A stretch of DNA of 64,000 bases from Haberlea rhodopensis (Eukaryota; Streptophyta; Magnoliopsida; Lamiales; Gesneriaceae). Positions 1-10,656 of the stretch are shown here, in pieces. The stretch lies in the NCBI GenBank assembly GCA_907163345.1, contig CAJQUN010000036.1:2790001-2854000 (forward strand). Reading direction: 5' to 3'. A program made the position numbers and the translations under genes. Below the pieces are notes generated by a model that saw nothing but the letters and a program-made list of their open reading frames with translations, had not been told where the DNA came from and searched no databases. How positions within the stretch are numbered: the stretch's first letter is position 1; every line of letters starts with the position of its first letter.

Positions 1-278
1 TAAGTGATGAGTGATGGGTTAAAAAGGGGTTGTGGATTAATTTAAAATCATACCCCAAACTTAACATAATTCATAAAATACTTCATCATGGCATTTTACA
101 AGCATTTAGTAAAATGCAATATACTTCCTCTAAATTCACATCTTCCTCATATTTAAAATCAACACAATTAAATCATGCTAACACTTCATTTTCCACGCAC
201 AACTTAATCATCGTAATAATTCATCATATAAACATAATTAATGCTTTAATTGCAATTAATCATTTCGGGGACATCACA
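1..278 (-). mobile_element. End of a Tekay-like LTR; element continues out of window
   Basis: Read on the minus strand from 278, the sequence starts TGTGATGTCCCCGAAATG, the same LTR start as the minus-strand LTR whose boundary is 13623. It breaks directly into a gag gene: the homologous gag near 42.87 kb runs through this point without interruption. The flanking bases ACCGC (279-283) are the expected target duplication, but the matching copy lies outside the window. Only the first 278 bases of the LTR (U3 side) are present, and they are AT-rich with no ORF. Confidence 0.75.
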
Positions 279-1135
279 ACCGCCTCCACATAAATCACAG
301 AAGACAGCTTGAGCTTGCATCGCTGCTGCACCCATGCTATCTATCTTCCGGTTCATAGCTTTCAACTGAGCCGAAATAGCAGTAATCTCATCCACTTGGT
401 GGACTCCTATTGGTTTCTGTGGCGTGTTCCTTTCCGATTGCCACTGTTAGCTATTGGACGCCATTTCCTCCAATAATTCATACGCTTCTTCCGGTGTCTT
501 CCGCATGATCGATCCCCCAGATGCTGCATATATCATAGATTGGTTAGCAGAAAATAAACCATTGTAAAAAGTATGTACCTGTAGCCAAATGGGTAGACCG
601 TGATGTGGGCATCTCCTCAATAAATCTTTGAAACGATCCCACGCCTTGTATAAACTCTCGGGGTCGAATTGCACAAACGTAGTGATATCGTTCCGCATCT
701 TTGCCGTCTTGGAGGGAGGAAAGTACTTCGATAAGAAAGCCTTTGTCATTCCTTCCCATGTTGTAATCGATCCTGCAGGTAAAGAATTCAACCAGGATTT
801 AGCTTTGTCTCTCAATGAAAAAGGGAAGAGCCTTAACCTGATGGCGTCGTCGGAGACGCCGTTATGCTTAAAAGTGTCACAGATCTCCAAGAAGTTGGAG
901 ATGTGAGTGTTTGGATTGTCCGTGGCAGGTCCCCCAAACATTACAGAGTGCTGTATCATTTGGATAATTGCAGGCTTGATCTCGAAGTTATTCGCCTGGA
1001 TTGTCGGCCTAGTAATGCTGGATAAAGATCCATGAAACGCTGGCTGTGCAAAGTCCATCATCGATCTCGGGTTCTGTGCTTCGTTATTGTCGGCCATTGC
1101 TCGAGCTTCTCATATAAGTAGAGTTCTCTCTATTT
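279..1135 (-). pseudogene. Gag of Athila-like element A1, truncated and frameshifted
   Basis: Retrotransposon gag (capsid) homologous to the gag of A2 at 42.5-43.8 kb. The readable core (1097 down to 447) has the plant gag motifs NNFEIKPAIIQMIQHS, LFPFSLRDKAKSWLNSLP and KYFPPSKTAKMRNDITTF. The start region above 1097 is out of frame compared with A2, and a stop near 447 ends the core. The zinc-knuckle part follows in another frame near 280-300 and is cut off by the LTR ending at 278. It lies between the tRNA-Asp primer site (1351-1367) and the inserted LTR. No downstream genes of A1 remain in the window. Confidence 0.85.
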
Positions 1136-1350
1136 CAGGATCAAATGGCTCGAGAATGGGCTCCTCTCTTCTGAGCATGCACTAGAGAAATGGTTCCTGT
1201 ACTGGATCAGACAAAAGGAGACAACAACAAAAATACAAAAATCAAAAACAAGAATAACTAACTAAAACGAAAAAGAAAAATAAAAAATGAAATAATACAA
1301 ATTGGCTAAATTACAATTAACTAATCTCGTATGATATTATACAGATTAGT

Positions 1351-1367
1351 CCCCGGCAACGGCGTCA
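1351..1367 (-). other. tRNA-Asp primer-binding site of A1 (one mismatch)
   Basis: The plus strand reads CCCCGGCAACGGCGTCA, the 3' end of plant tRNA-Asp with one change (GCC to GTC). On the minus strand this is the (-)-strand primer site, six bases inside the LTR boundary at 1374. The intact version is at 43951-43967. It is not a tRNA gene, because no cloverleaf sequence precedes it. Confidence 0.85.
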
Positions 1368-1373
1368 AAAACT

Positions 1374-2873
1374 TGACCGCGATATTTTTTTAAAAAAAGA
1401 TTTCAGAGTGTGACGCGATACTACCGCAAGTGCGCGGTTGTCAAGTTTTAGTATAGTTCAATGAAAGTAAGGGTTGTCGAATCCACAGGGACTATCGTAT
1501 AAGTACCAAATAAAACTAGTAAAATTATATTTAGCCTACGATTAAAATGGGGGGAGATTAACTAATGCAAAATTAAATCTAATGAACCCAAATAAAAACA
1601 AGAATAAATAAAATGAATGGCTTCCGGATATGCAAAGGAATTTCGCTCGAGAAATTTATCTAGCTCTTTGTTCAACTATGTTATCTTCAAAGATTCGTTT
1701 GAATAGACAATTACCAAACAATTGATTCTTAAGGTGAAAGGTTTTCGTTATTATTCAATACACTCTCTCGAGCTTTATAGAAACTAATATCAAATTAGAA
1801 CAAGTAACTCTCGTTCACTTATTTACTAATCTGATATTGCATAAATCTTCAAAACCTCTTTACTCTAAATCTCTCGATTCAAAGTGCTCACGTATGTGAT
1901 TTTATCTCTCGATCTCAATCTTAAACATACATCATGAATTAATGTAGCGTATTATAACGTTATCTCTCGATCTCAGTTATAACTCACAAAATTTAATCAA
2001 AGTTAGCTAGGCTTTGATCGTAATAAGCATTTAATTCATGAACAATAAGAATTTAATCCACTCAAACACATATTAATCAATAAATCAAACACAATTATAC
2101 TCAAACTCGATAAAATAAACTCAATTCAATTCAAAACAAATCAATAAGACGTATAATTGTTTCTCAACCTCAAAAACATCCAATTAAAATGAAAATCAAA
2201 TAAATCCGAGTTTAGAAATACGATAAATGTTGGAACGAATCCGTGCATTGCACAGTAATCTCTTCTCTTGCTCCTTTCTTGCACTCCGGAAATGGCTCGC
2301 TCAAGCTTGGACGAAGAACGGAGGAAGATGGCTTTTCCCCGGATTCTTCTTGGCGGCGGCTGCTAGGGTTGTAGGGTGATAAAAATCGGCTCCCTTCCCT
2401 CTCTGATCTGATATGGAATGATATGGAAGAGATTTGCTTTTTAATCCACCGAGAATCAAGTTATTTTTGGAAGATAAGATTTTCAGAAAATCGCGTATCG
2501 ATCGATCGAAAAGATTTTTCGATCGATCGGTGCACTGTTCGCTTCAGCGTTTAAACTTTCTGTCTCGATCGATCGATCGAGATTTTGTTCAATCGATCGA
2601 CACTTCGATAAATTTGCTGCTGAACTCTCTGCCCGGATCAATCGATCGAGAAATATTCTCGATCGATCGGTGCCTTAAAATCTGAATTCTTCATTTTTTT
2701 CTCTTTTTCGTCTCGATTGCACCTGTTTTCTTCATTTTAGCTCATTTCTTCCATTTCCGACCTATTTTCCTGAAACAAGCAAATAAATACCAAAAAACAT
2801 AATTTCATCTAGGAAAAAGTACAAAAAATGGAAAGAAATTACAGCTGAAAACACTTCAAATCTAAGCCTATCA
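1374..2873 (-). mobile_element. 5' LTR of Athila-like element A1
   Basis: About 1500 bp, minus strand, beginning TGATAGGCTTAGA at 2873 and ending GCGGTCA at 1374. It aligns along most of its length with both LTRs of A2 (37643-39134 and 43974-45467), differing most in the last ~60 bases next to the primer site. It is inserted in the RNase H region of a Tekay-like pol, so a coding frame resumes exactly at 2874; flank GTTGG (2874-2878) is the likely target duplication. No gene inside. It carries a palindrome cluster at 2499-2669. Confidence 0.85.
2499..2669. promoter_or_regulatory. Paired CGATCGATCG palindrome cluster, LTR A1
   Basis: Decamers start at 2499, 2520, 2566/2570, 2590 (CAATCGATCG), 2639 (CAATCGATCG) and 2660. 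Within-pair spacing is 21, 20 (from 2570) and 21 bp. The cluster lies in the LTR half that precedes the gag-side end. Function inferred only. Confidence 0.55.
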
Positions 2874-4649
2874 GTTGGCGGCTATTATCTTTGCCCTGAA
2901 GATTTTGAGGCATTATTTGTATGGTACATCGTTTACCATTTACACGGACCACAAGAGCCTGAAGTTCTTATTTACTCAGGCAGAACTGAAAATGAGGCAG
3001 AGGAGATGGATGGACTTACTCAAGGACTACGATTGCAAAATTGAGTACCATCCTAGGAAAGCTAACTTGACAGCAGACGCCTTGAGCCGGAAAGTGAGGA
3101 GTACTGCTGAGGATGTCATACATTTATCAGCCATGATGACTTCCTATTGCCATCTGGGCTATGACTTTGACATAGATACATCACCAGTGTATGTATCAAC
3201 CTTATTAGCTGAGCCAGATATCTATGAGAATATCAGGAGAGCTCAGAAGACAGATGATGAGATTCAGAGATGGTTATCATTAGTACATCTTGATCAGCCA
3301 TCAAAGTTCAGGGTGGCTGACAAAGGTTCCTTGAGATTGGGTAACCGTTGGGTGGTTCCGAGTACGCCGGAGTTGCGTAAGGGGATCTTGGAGCGAGCTC
3401 ATAGTAGCAGGCTTAGTATCCACCTAGGCGGGAAGAAGATGTATAAGGATCTACGTGATCAGTTTTGGTGGAAAAGAATGAAGTGTGATGTCGTCGCTTT
3501 CGTTAAGAGGTGCTTGATCTGCCAGCAGGTTAAGGCAGAGAGGCAGAGACCTGGTGGCGAGTTAAAAAGCTTGGAGATACCAAAGTGGAAGTGGGAGCAC
3601 ATTTCCATGGACTTTGTGACCCACTTGCCGAGGAGTACCTCGGGTTTTATGCCATTTGGGTGATTGTGGATAGATTGACCAAAGTGGCTCACTTCATTCC
3701 CTATGGTATGACCTTCACCTATTTGAGGATGGCTCAGTTATATGTTCGAGATGTGGTGAGATTGCACGGGATCCCTGTTTCTATAGTGTCGGATCGAGAT
3801 CCACGATTCACATCTCATTTTTGGGAGGGTCTTCAGTCAGCTTTGGGAACTGAAGTTAGGGTGAGTACTGCATATCATCCTCAGACGGATGGCCAGACCG
3901 AGCGTACTATCCAAACGCTCGAGGACATGTTGAGGGCTTGTGTATTGGAGTTTGATGCTTCTTGGCAGGATTCAGTGGCCTTGGTAGAGTTTTCTTATAA
4001 CAATAGCTACCAGGCGAGCATTCAGATGGCTCCTTTTGAGGTCCTTTATGGCAGACAGTGTAGATCACCCTTGTGTTGGGATGACTTGGACCGTAAATCA
4101 GTCGGAGGACCGGAACTGGTTTGGGAAATGGAAGAAAAGATAAAGGTGATAAGGTAGAAAATGAAAGCAGCCTAGGATAGACAGACAGCTTATGCAAATA
4201 AACGGCGGCGACCGTTAGAATTTCAGTTGGGGGATAAGGTCTTTTTGAAGATCTCACCTTTCATAGGTGTTGTGCGATTTGGAATGCGCGGGAAACTGTC
4301 TCCGAGGTATGTTGGGCCGTACGAGATCTTGCAGCGCATTGGCACCTTAGCTTACCTACTGGCCTTGCCACCTTCTTTGTCTGGTATACATGATGTGTTC
4401 CATGTGTCTATGTTGCGGAAGTATGAGCCGCATCCATCGCATGTATTACAGCCTTCCGAGGTTCAGTTAAAATCCGATGTATCTTATGTGGAACGGCCTG
4501 TTAGAATTATGGATCGAGCAGACCGCAGACTTCGGAACAAAGTGATACCTATGTTAAAGTTCAGTGGGATCGCAGGGGTGTCGAGGAGGCCACGTGGGAG
4601 ACGGAGCGGCATATGGTGCAGCACTACCCGTAACTATTTTCTGGTATGT
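2874..4649 (+). pseudogene. Tekay-like (chromovirus) pol fragment: RNase H end, integrase, chromodomain
   Basis: 3' part of a Ty3/gypsy pol. It opens in RNase H (TIYTDHKSLKFLF; YHPRKANLTADALS). The integrase zinc region follows (H near 3390, CLICQQ near 3515), then the core (MDFVTHLP, SDRDPRF, TDGQTERT). The C-terminal region has GDKVFLK, GKLSPRYVGPYEIL and VFHVSMLRKYEP, then a chromodomain-like tail (DVSYVERPVRI, LRNKVIPM). The frame breaks near 3655, at a stop at 4156-4158, and near 4575. The tail resembles Tekay/Del chromoviruses, which is family knowledge. The 5' part of pol lies beyond the A1 insertion and outside the window. Closely related to the minus-strand pol at 13.6-16.4 kb. Confidence 0.85.
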
Positions 4650-4707
4650 GATTTATGTTTAGTTTCATTTTGGGTAAGTGCATGCGATTTTGAGGACGAA
4701 ATCTTAT

Positions 4708-4721
4708 AAGTAGGGGAGTAT
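4708..4721 (+). other. Polypurine tract of the Tekay-like element
   Basis: AAGTAGGGGAGTATT immediately precedes LTR start TGTGATATCC at 4722, the expected place for plus-strand priming. The mirror-image tract occurs at 13624-13637 next to LTR T2. A conserved stretch TGAGGACGAAATC lies just upstream in both copies. Confidence 0.75.
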
Positions 4722-5460
4722 TGTGATATCCCCGAAATATTGCAATTTGGGCATTAATTATGTTTATGTGATTAATTATGTGTTGGAATTAATTATCTTG
4801 CTGAAATGCTTAGTCACATGCTAGGCGTGACCCGGGGGTGCATTTCAGGGTGCATGTTGTGCATGTTGGGAAATTGAGTGTTATCATGATTTAAGTGTAA
4901 TGGTTGGCAATTATTTTGGAAAACATGTATTTAATTGAGATTTTGGTGCATTTTGGCGAAATGTTTTTAAAATATCATGTTGGAGTATTTTGTACATCAT
5001 GTTAGTTGTTGGGGTACATGCTTTATTATAAACCACCTTTATACCCCCACTACCCCACTACACCTCCACTTTACATTTCACTTTACCAAATCCCCAACTT
5101 CACCCCCAACCCTAACCCCTCTTCCCATTTTCGAAATTTGCCAAAGGAGGAAGGAGAAATCTTCACAAAAGCTTGGTTTGTGAGATTTCTTGTGAGATTT
5201 GGAGTCCATAAGAAGTATGGAACCCTTCCTAATGTTTTAATGGTGTTTGGTTTTGAAATGGGTTAGCATTTTGGGGTTTATATGGGTTTGTTTTTGGGTA
5301 TGTGTTGTATGTGGTTGGGTTATGATTTTTGAGGTGTTTCATGTGGGTTTTATGGAGTTATTATGGTATTTGAGTTGTTGGAATGTTTGAGTTTGAAGTG
5401 TATGTAGTGGAACTCGGAATATGCTCAAAAATGGTGAAGAACCGTGCACACAGCAGGTGG

Positions 5461-5648
5461 CGATCGATCGCTACAAATGCAGCGATCGATCGTCGAAGGA
5501 CAGTGCGAAAAATCTGATGCAGGCGATCGATCACCATATATGGCGCGATCGATCGCCGTGAGGTAGAAAGGTCTGGCGATCGATCGCTATATCAAAGCGA
5601 TCGATCGGTAAGGCTCGCAATCGATCACCTCGATATAGCGATCGATCG
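5461..5648. promoter_or_regulatory. Paired CGATCGATCG palindrome cluster, LTR T1
   Basis: Decamers start at 5461, 5483, 5524, 5546, 5577, 5598, 5618 (CAATCGATCA) and 5639, giving pair spacings of 22, 22, 21 and 21 bp. The two imperfect members differ by CG to CA or TG changes. The cluster lies downstream of the TATA-like box, so it is probably transcribed in this family. Confidence 0.6.
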
Positions 5649-5994
5649 CTAGCAGCTGAATAGTGGGAAATTATGTTTTTGTTGGATTTTTGGTATTTGA
5701 CTATTATTTGGCTTCTAATATTAGGTTGTGTGATTGTGTAGAACCATCCCAGGTGGCGACGCAACCAAGGAAGTAAAGTCATACCAAATCCCACTTTTGG
5801 AAAGGTACATAGAAGACATACGGGCACCCAACGATACATGTATCTATTATACTCATTGATTATGCATTGTGGATGCGAGTATATATGGACTTGTGCATTG
5901 TGGATGCAAATACATGTTGATTTATGCATGATGATTGTATATGCATATGATGATTGTTGGTGCACATCCCATGAGTCATGGTTATATAGAGTGA

Positions 5995-6195
5995 TGATTT
6001 TAATGCTTTGCCGTTGTCACTTGAAACGATGATAGAATACTTGCCGCTGTCATATTGTAGCGAGGAAAGAATATTTGCCGCCAAATGTTGAAGCGAGGGT
6101 GTTGCCGCATGTCGCATTTGCGCGAGGTTATTCAATGCCGCTGATACCTCGAAGCGAGGGGTATTAATGCCGTTGTCATGACAAGTGATGTGCAT
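5995..6195. repeat. Degenerate GCCGC / GCGA(G/T)G spaced repeats in LTR T1
   Basis: Roughly alternating GCCGC and (A)GCGAGG/GCGATG words spaced 15-30 bp apart. The same segment recurs in LTR T2 (12120-12320, opposite strand), in T3 (21510-21640), and in expanded form just downstream at 7139-7569. Confidence 0.6.
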
Positions 6196-6921
6196 TAAAA
6201 TACACTATTATAACAGACGATTGGTGCATATGAAATGGTGTTATGTCATTACATGTATAGAACCATTAAATAACCTATTGATTATACTCATGAGTTATGG
6301 TACAGGGACAACCAAAAGGGAGCGTTTAAAATGCATGGGAAAAACAGGAAGTGTTTTATTACGGTTTATGCATTTACGCCATATTCATATTGTGTTGAAT
6401 ATGGATTATTATATGCTCATGTTTTGGGGGTTGTCCTTGTAGGTACATTTTGGCATGATAAAAGGGCTAAGGCGGGTTGAGGCGGTGATCTCGTGAAGAA
6501 AACTTTTGATAGGAAGGACATGATTATTTTGTATAGTGTCTACTCTAGGAGTAGTGTAAAGCTATAGTGAATAACATTCATTGTTAGAGAATGTAATTAA
6601 TCCATTTGAAAGTCCTTAACTTGGCATGTAATTCCTAAGGCTCAAAGTCTCAACACAAACTTTTATACTCTGATAATGCATGTTAGCTCTAATTATGCCT
6701 TTAATCCGCACTTAAGGAACTAGGGTCCTTACACATGCTCTGTAAGTGGACTTGGTTGGGGGAAAACAGGTAAATTGAATGGAAAATGCAAGAAATTTTT
6801 ATAGATGGTATGTGATGCCATGATTGCATGTAATCTAATTCCCCTGATATATGATTATATTCACTGAATGCATGATTTAATACACAAATAATGGGTTAAG
6901 GGCTTGGGGTCCTTACATTAG

Positions 6922-6946
6922 CGGTATCAGAGCAGTGGTTTGCTCT
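6922..6946 (+). other. tRNA-iMet primer-binding site with overlapping hairpin
   Basis: CGGTATCAGAGC (6922-6933) is the iMet primer site TGGTATCAGAGC with one change, four bases after the LTR end at 6917. AGAGCA (6929-6934) can pair with TGCTCT (6941-6946) across a 6-nt loop, so half the primer site may be held in a hairpin. The same arrangement with a different stem appears at 49905-49922 and 63732-63753. Confidence 0.75.
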
Positions 6947-7138
6947 TTGGGGCTGTTGAGGGCCTAGGAATATTCATGGAAATGAGTGGCACATACTTAT
7001 GCATGAGGGTAGTTATTGTCGTGTGGCATAACTATATCACAACTATATTGCTTATGTGCGTTTATGATATGTGTTCATAATTGGAATATGCTGTTGCTAA
7101 CCATGGTGGTCGCAGGTCATATGGGACATGTATTATGC

Positions 7139-7569
7139 ATTGCGGTTGCATATATATTGGAGTGATGATTTTCATGCTTTGCCGCTAAATGTTGAAGCGC
7201 CGCAGGTCACATTTGAAGCGAGGTGCATTGAAATACACTCATTGTGGTTGTATATATTGGAGTGATGATTTTAATGCTTTGCCGAAAAATGTTGAAGCGA
7301 GGGTATTGCCACATGTCACATTTGAAGCGAGGTGCATTAAAATACACTCATTGTGGTTGTATATATTTGAGTGATGATTTTAATGCTTTGCCGCTAAATG
7401 TTGAAGTGAGGGTAGTAATGCCACATGTCACATTTGAAGCGAGGTGCATTAAAATACACTCATTGTGGTTATATATATTGGAGTGATGATTTTAATGCTT
7501 TGCCGCCAAATGATGAAGCGAGGGTGTTGCCGCATGTCACATTTGAAGCGAGGTGCATTAAAATACACT
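7139..7569. repeat. ~108-bp tandem repeat, about four copies
   Basis: Copies begin near 7139, 7241, 7350 and 7462, with a partial copy from 7570 (spacings 102, 109, 112, 108). Each carries GAGTGATGATTTT, TTTGCCGC and TTGAAGCGAGG words, matching the segment at 5995-6195 of LTR T1. Confidence 0.8.
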
Positions 7570-7914
7570 TATGGTGATGTATATTGGGATATGGATTATG
7601 CATTGTGTTGCAGGTATAGATTGGATTCTTGGTGAACATCCCATGAGTCGTTGTTATGGACGAGTGATGATTTTAAATGCTTTGCCGCTGTCACTTGACG
7701 CGATGATAGAATACTTGCCGATGTCATATCGTAGCGAGGAAAGAATTTTTGCCGCCAAATGTTGAAGCGATGGTATTGCCGCATGTCGCATTTGAGCGAG
7801 GTTATTCAATGTCGCTGATATGTCGAAGTGAGGGGTATTAGTGCCGCGATCATGACAAGCGAGGTGCATTAAAACACACTGCTGTAACAGGACTAGGGAT
7901 CCGCTATCCTATTG

Positions 7915-8194
7915 GCGAGGGTTTATGTCGCCGGGTATTCATAGCGATGGTTCATTCCGCTATTCTATTGGCGATGGTTTATGCCGCCGGGTATTCATAG
8001 CGATGGTTCATTCTGCTATTCTATTGGCAATGGTTTATGCCACCGGGTATTCATGGCGATGGTTCATTCCACTATTCTATTGGCGATGGTTTATGCCGCC
8101 GTGTATTCATAGCGATGGTTCATTTCGCTATTCTATTGGCGATGGTTTATGTCGTCGGGTATTCATAGTGATGGGTCATTCCTACATCTATGGC
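7915..8194. repeat. 56-bp tandem repeat, five regular copies plus degenerate tail
   Basis: Units begin at exactly 7915, 7971, 8027, 8083 and 8139 and fade out by about 8330. Each unit has two half-units of about 28 bp, each with GCGATGG followed by a GCCGCC/CCGC word. The period is not a multiple of three, so the open frame through it changes reading in each unit. Confidence 0.9.
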
Positions 8195-8417
8195 GATGGA
8201 TCATACCGCCGGGGTATCTATATAGCGATGGTACATTCCGCTAATCCTATGGTGATGATTCATACCGCCGGATATCTATAGCGATGATTTATGCCGCTGA
8301 TTCTATAGCGATGGGTGTTGCTTGCGTACCACTGTTGGGCGATGGATATAGGTATGCCGCTATCTTGTTAGCGATGAGGTATAGTATATTACTGTTTTAT
8401 TAGCATTATTGTGTATA

Positions 8418-8567
8418 TCATACGTTGATATACATATACCATCACGTGGTTGACGATGAGATTATGGATGTCATGTATCGACATGTACCGTCACGAGTTG
8501 AGAAAGTTATTTTGGGTGTCATATGTTGACATGTACCGTCACGGGATGACGATGACATAGTGGATGG
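8418..8567. repeat. ~50-bp degenerate tandem repeat, three copies
   Basis: Three units of about 53, 48 and 49 bp, each with the pattern TCATxxxTxGAxATxTACC then xTCACGxGxTGA. Lies in the non-coding interior. Confidence 0.65.
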
Positions 8568-9209
8568 TCTATGTAGACGTGTAGCTTAGTTTCGATGAAT
8601 AATACATTTATGTATATGTATTTAATCATATGGTTTGAGTGCCAATGGCGAGTACATATTTGAGGTAAATATTTTACGAGTAGTAGTATCTGTGGGTATA
8701 CTCGTTGGAATGGCTATGGCCAAGTGACTGGTAGTAGGAGTAGTTAGCGAGGAAACTACTTGCTTATACCGAAGTGACATGTGGTAGACATGATCACATC
8801 CACCAATGAGGGTGTGGAGTAGATCCAACGGGATTAGGATTGCTTTGTGGTTGAGTGAGGGCACCGGAATGTCCGTTGTGCTTCATGATTAGGGAAATGC
8901 TGGGTGATAACCCACTACTCTAATGGTTTTTACGGTATGGTATACCGGGATGGAACGTATGATACGTTGGTAGGTTTGGTATAAACTTATGGAGGCAGCG
9001 TTTTGCTAGCCAGGTACTACTCGTTGGAACTGAGTTTGGTAAATCGTACGATGATACGATGAGGGTTATAGTGGACTCTAGTAGTCACTATGTCATATAA
9101 GGTTTGAGGCACGAAATACCTCACGGAGACGTTTGTACGTCAAATGTTTAAGGGACTTGTACTGGGACAACTCAATTCTGTTGGGAGTACCAACGTGAGT
9201 GTCGCCAAG

Positions 9210-10656
9210 GATCGCTATTTTTTAAACAATTAATTCCAGTGTAGCGATTTTAGACCGCAAGTGCACGTTGTCAAGTTTTAGTATAGTAAATGAAGAACAG
9301 GTTGTCGAACCCACATGGACTAACTGTAAGTATCAAATAAGATGCTTTTAACTATATTTAACCTACGAAATTGAATTAATAATTAAACTACTAATTAATT
9401 AAAATTAACTATTAATCCAACCAAGTCAATAAAAGTAAACGAGAAAAATCCACTAGAGAAGATTATCGAGACTTTGGCTCACCAATGCAATCCCCTACAA
9501 TTCTCGATTGAATATCCAAAGATTTCTAAGGTGACGAGTTTTCCTAATGCATTCGTTACACTTTGGTCCAGTTATAACAAGTCTAATATTAATGTTGCAG
9601 TAAACCACTCCCGTGTCCTTATTGCACAATTAATATCGAATAAAGATCTATGAAAACTACTAGCCTTCGATTTTGGTAAATCTATTGCTATCACACGTGT
9701 GCTAGATTTTACTTGGTCCGTCTCAACCTAAAACCCACGGTATAATTTATTTATATCATATTGCAATATCCTATGGTCAATTCAATTGCAATAAAGTAAT
9801 CATTCAAGGGTGATCAATCCCTCAAAAGCATGAAGATCAATAAATTATACGCAAAGAATTAAAGGAATTCAATCAATAAATCATCAAATCATAGGTTCAT
9901 GACAAAGGATTGCCTAGCCTCGATAGTTAATCTTAGTTCCTCATAATAAATCAAATCAAAACAAAACTAAGAATTAAAGACAAAGAAAAACTCCCAGCGT
10001 CGACTCCGGTTGTAGATCCTCGCTCCTTCTCTTGCTTCCTTCTCGATCGTCACTTTAATCGCCTTGTTGGAGATGTTCCAAAATCCTAGGATGGTTGATG
10101 GATGGAGGTGGATGATGGTGATATGGAGGATGATAGGATGGATGGAGGCTATTCCTAGGGTGTAAATCTGATAAAAGTCCCCCTATTTTCATCCAAGACC
10201 TAATATATATAGTGGTGAAGGAGTTTGGTAAAGTTTGGACACAAAATAACCAAGAAGGAAACAAAATCTCAAAATTTTCGGGTTTGGCGATCGATCTTCG
10301 TCATTTGCCGATCGATCGCGGAAATATTCTGGACAAAATAACCAAAATTTTCATATCCACGATCGATCTTCGTGATTTGCCGATCGATCGCGGAAATCTG
10401 GCGATCGATCTTCGTAAATTGCCGATCGATCGCGGATCTCAAAATCTGCAATCTTGCGATTTGGTCCCTCCTTTTCCATATTTGCTCAGTTTGGTCCTTT
10501 TCAGCATTTTTAAGCCTATTTCATCCACTTTTATGCATTTGGACCTAGATTCCTGAAATATACAAATATATACCAAAACGTGTAATATTTTCCAAGAATC
10601 ACTACAAAAACCACTATAAAATCATTGTAAAATAAGTGTAAAAATCACACTTATCA
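9210..10656 (-). mobile_element. Solo LTR D (Athila-like terminus family)
   Basis: Minus strand begins TGATAAGTGTG at 10656 and ends near 9210 with a terminus (AAATAGCGATC) like those of the A and B LTRs. Flanks CCAAG (9205-9209) and ACAAG (10657-10661) agree at four of five positions, as expected for a worn target duplication. There is no interior sequence on either side, so this is a solo LTR formed by recombination. It has a TATA-like ATATATATT at 10203-10212 and a palindrome cluster upstream of it (10288-10432). Confidence 0.7.
10288..10432. promoter_or_regulatory. Paired CGATCGATCG palindrome cluster, LTR D
   Basis: Decamers start at 10288 (CGATCGATCT), 10309, 10360 (CGATCGATCT), 10381, 10402 (CGATCGATCT) and 10423. 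All three pairs are spaced exactly 21 bp, and one member of each pair is always the T-ending variant. The cluster is upstream of the TATA-like box at 10203-10212 (minus strand). Confidence 0.6.

Larger units (their letters stand above)
4722..6917 (+). mobile_element. LTR T1 (Tekay-like, ~2.2 kb)
   Basis: Starts TGTGATATCCCCG and ends GGTCCTTACA. It has pol and a polypurine tract on its left and a primer site with leader on its right, so it looks like one LTR shared by two elements. Visible inside: a TATA-like TTATAAACC at about 5028-5036 followed by a C-rich leader, the palindrome cluster at 5461-5648, a splice-donor-like AAGGTACAT at about 5803, and a GCCGC/GCGAGG segment at 5995-6195. It is collinear with LTR T2 (11580-13623) read on the other strand. 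Short frames inside it look like chance. Confidence 0.85.
6918..9209 (+). mobile_element. Non-coding interior (LARD-like) downstream of LTR T1, first part
   Basis: After the primer site there is no gag or pol homology. The region holds three tandem-repeat tracts (7139-7569, 7915-8194, 8418-8567), then unique sequence with block similarity to 45.8-46.5 kb, for example the palindromic CGTACGATGATACGATG near 9043 against CGTATGATGGTACGATG near 45838. The frame at 7925-8281 is only translated satellite. Best read as the interior of a large non-coding retrotransposon derivative that shares the T1 LTR. Confidence 0.6.

Noticed and set aside
2499..2669. GATC clusters as bacterial Dam or replication-origin sites, or signs of contamination
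   Set aside because: The host elements are plant retrotransposons with plant primer sites. Clusters lie at fixed places in LTRs, and the 10-mer and spacing are more specific than GATC.
2434..2685. Frames encoding repeated Ile-Asp-Arg-Ser peptides, here and at every palindrome cluster
   Set aside because: They are translations of GATCGATC on either strand. Spacings of 20-22 bp do not keep a frame, and the frames stop just outside the clusters.
7925..8281. 118-codon frame with GDGLCRR repeats
   Set aside because: It is a translated 56-bp satellite; since 56 is not a multiple of three, the peptide changes frame from unit to unit. No start context or homology.
7915..8330. Regular repeats resembling a CRISPR array
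   Set aside because: Adjacent units are similar throughout, without unique spacers, and the context is a plant retrotransposon. Same for 18397-18570, 49023-49154 and 50575-50890.
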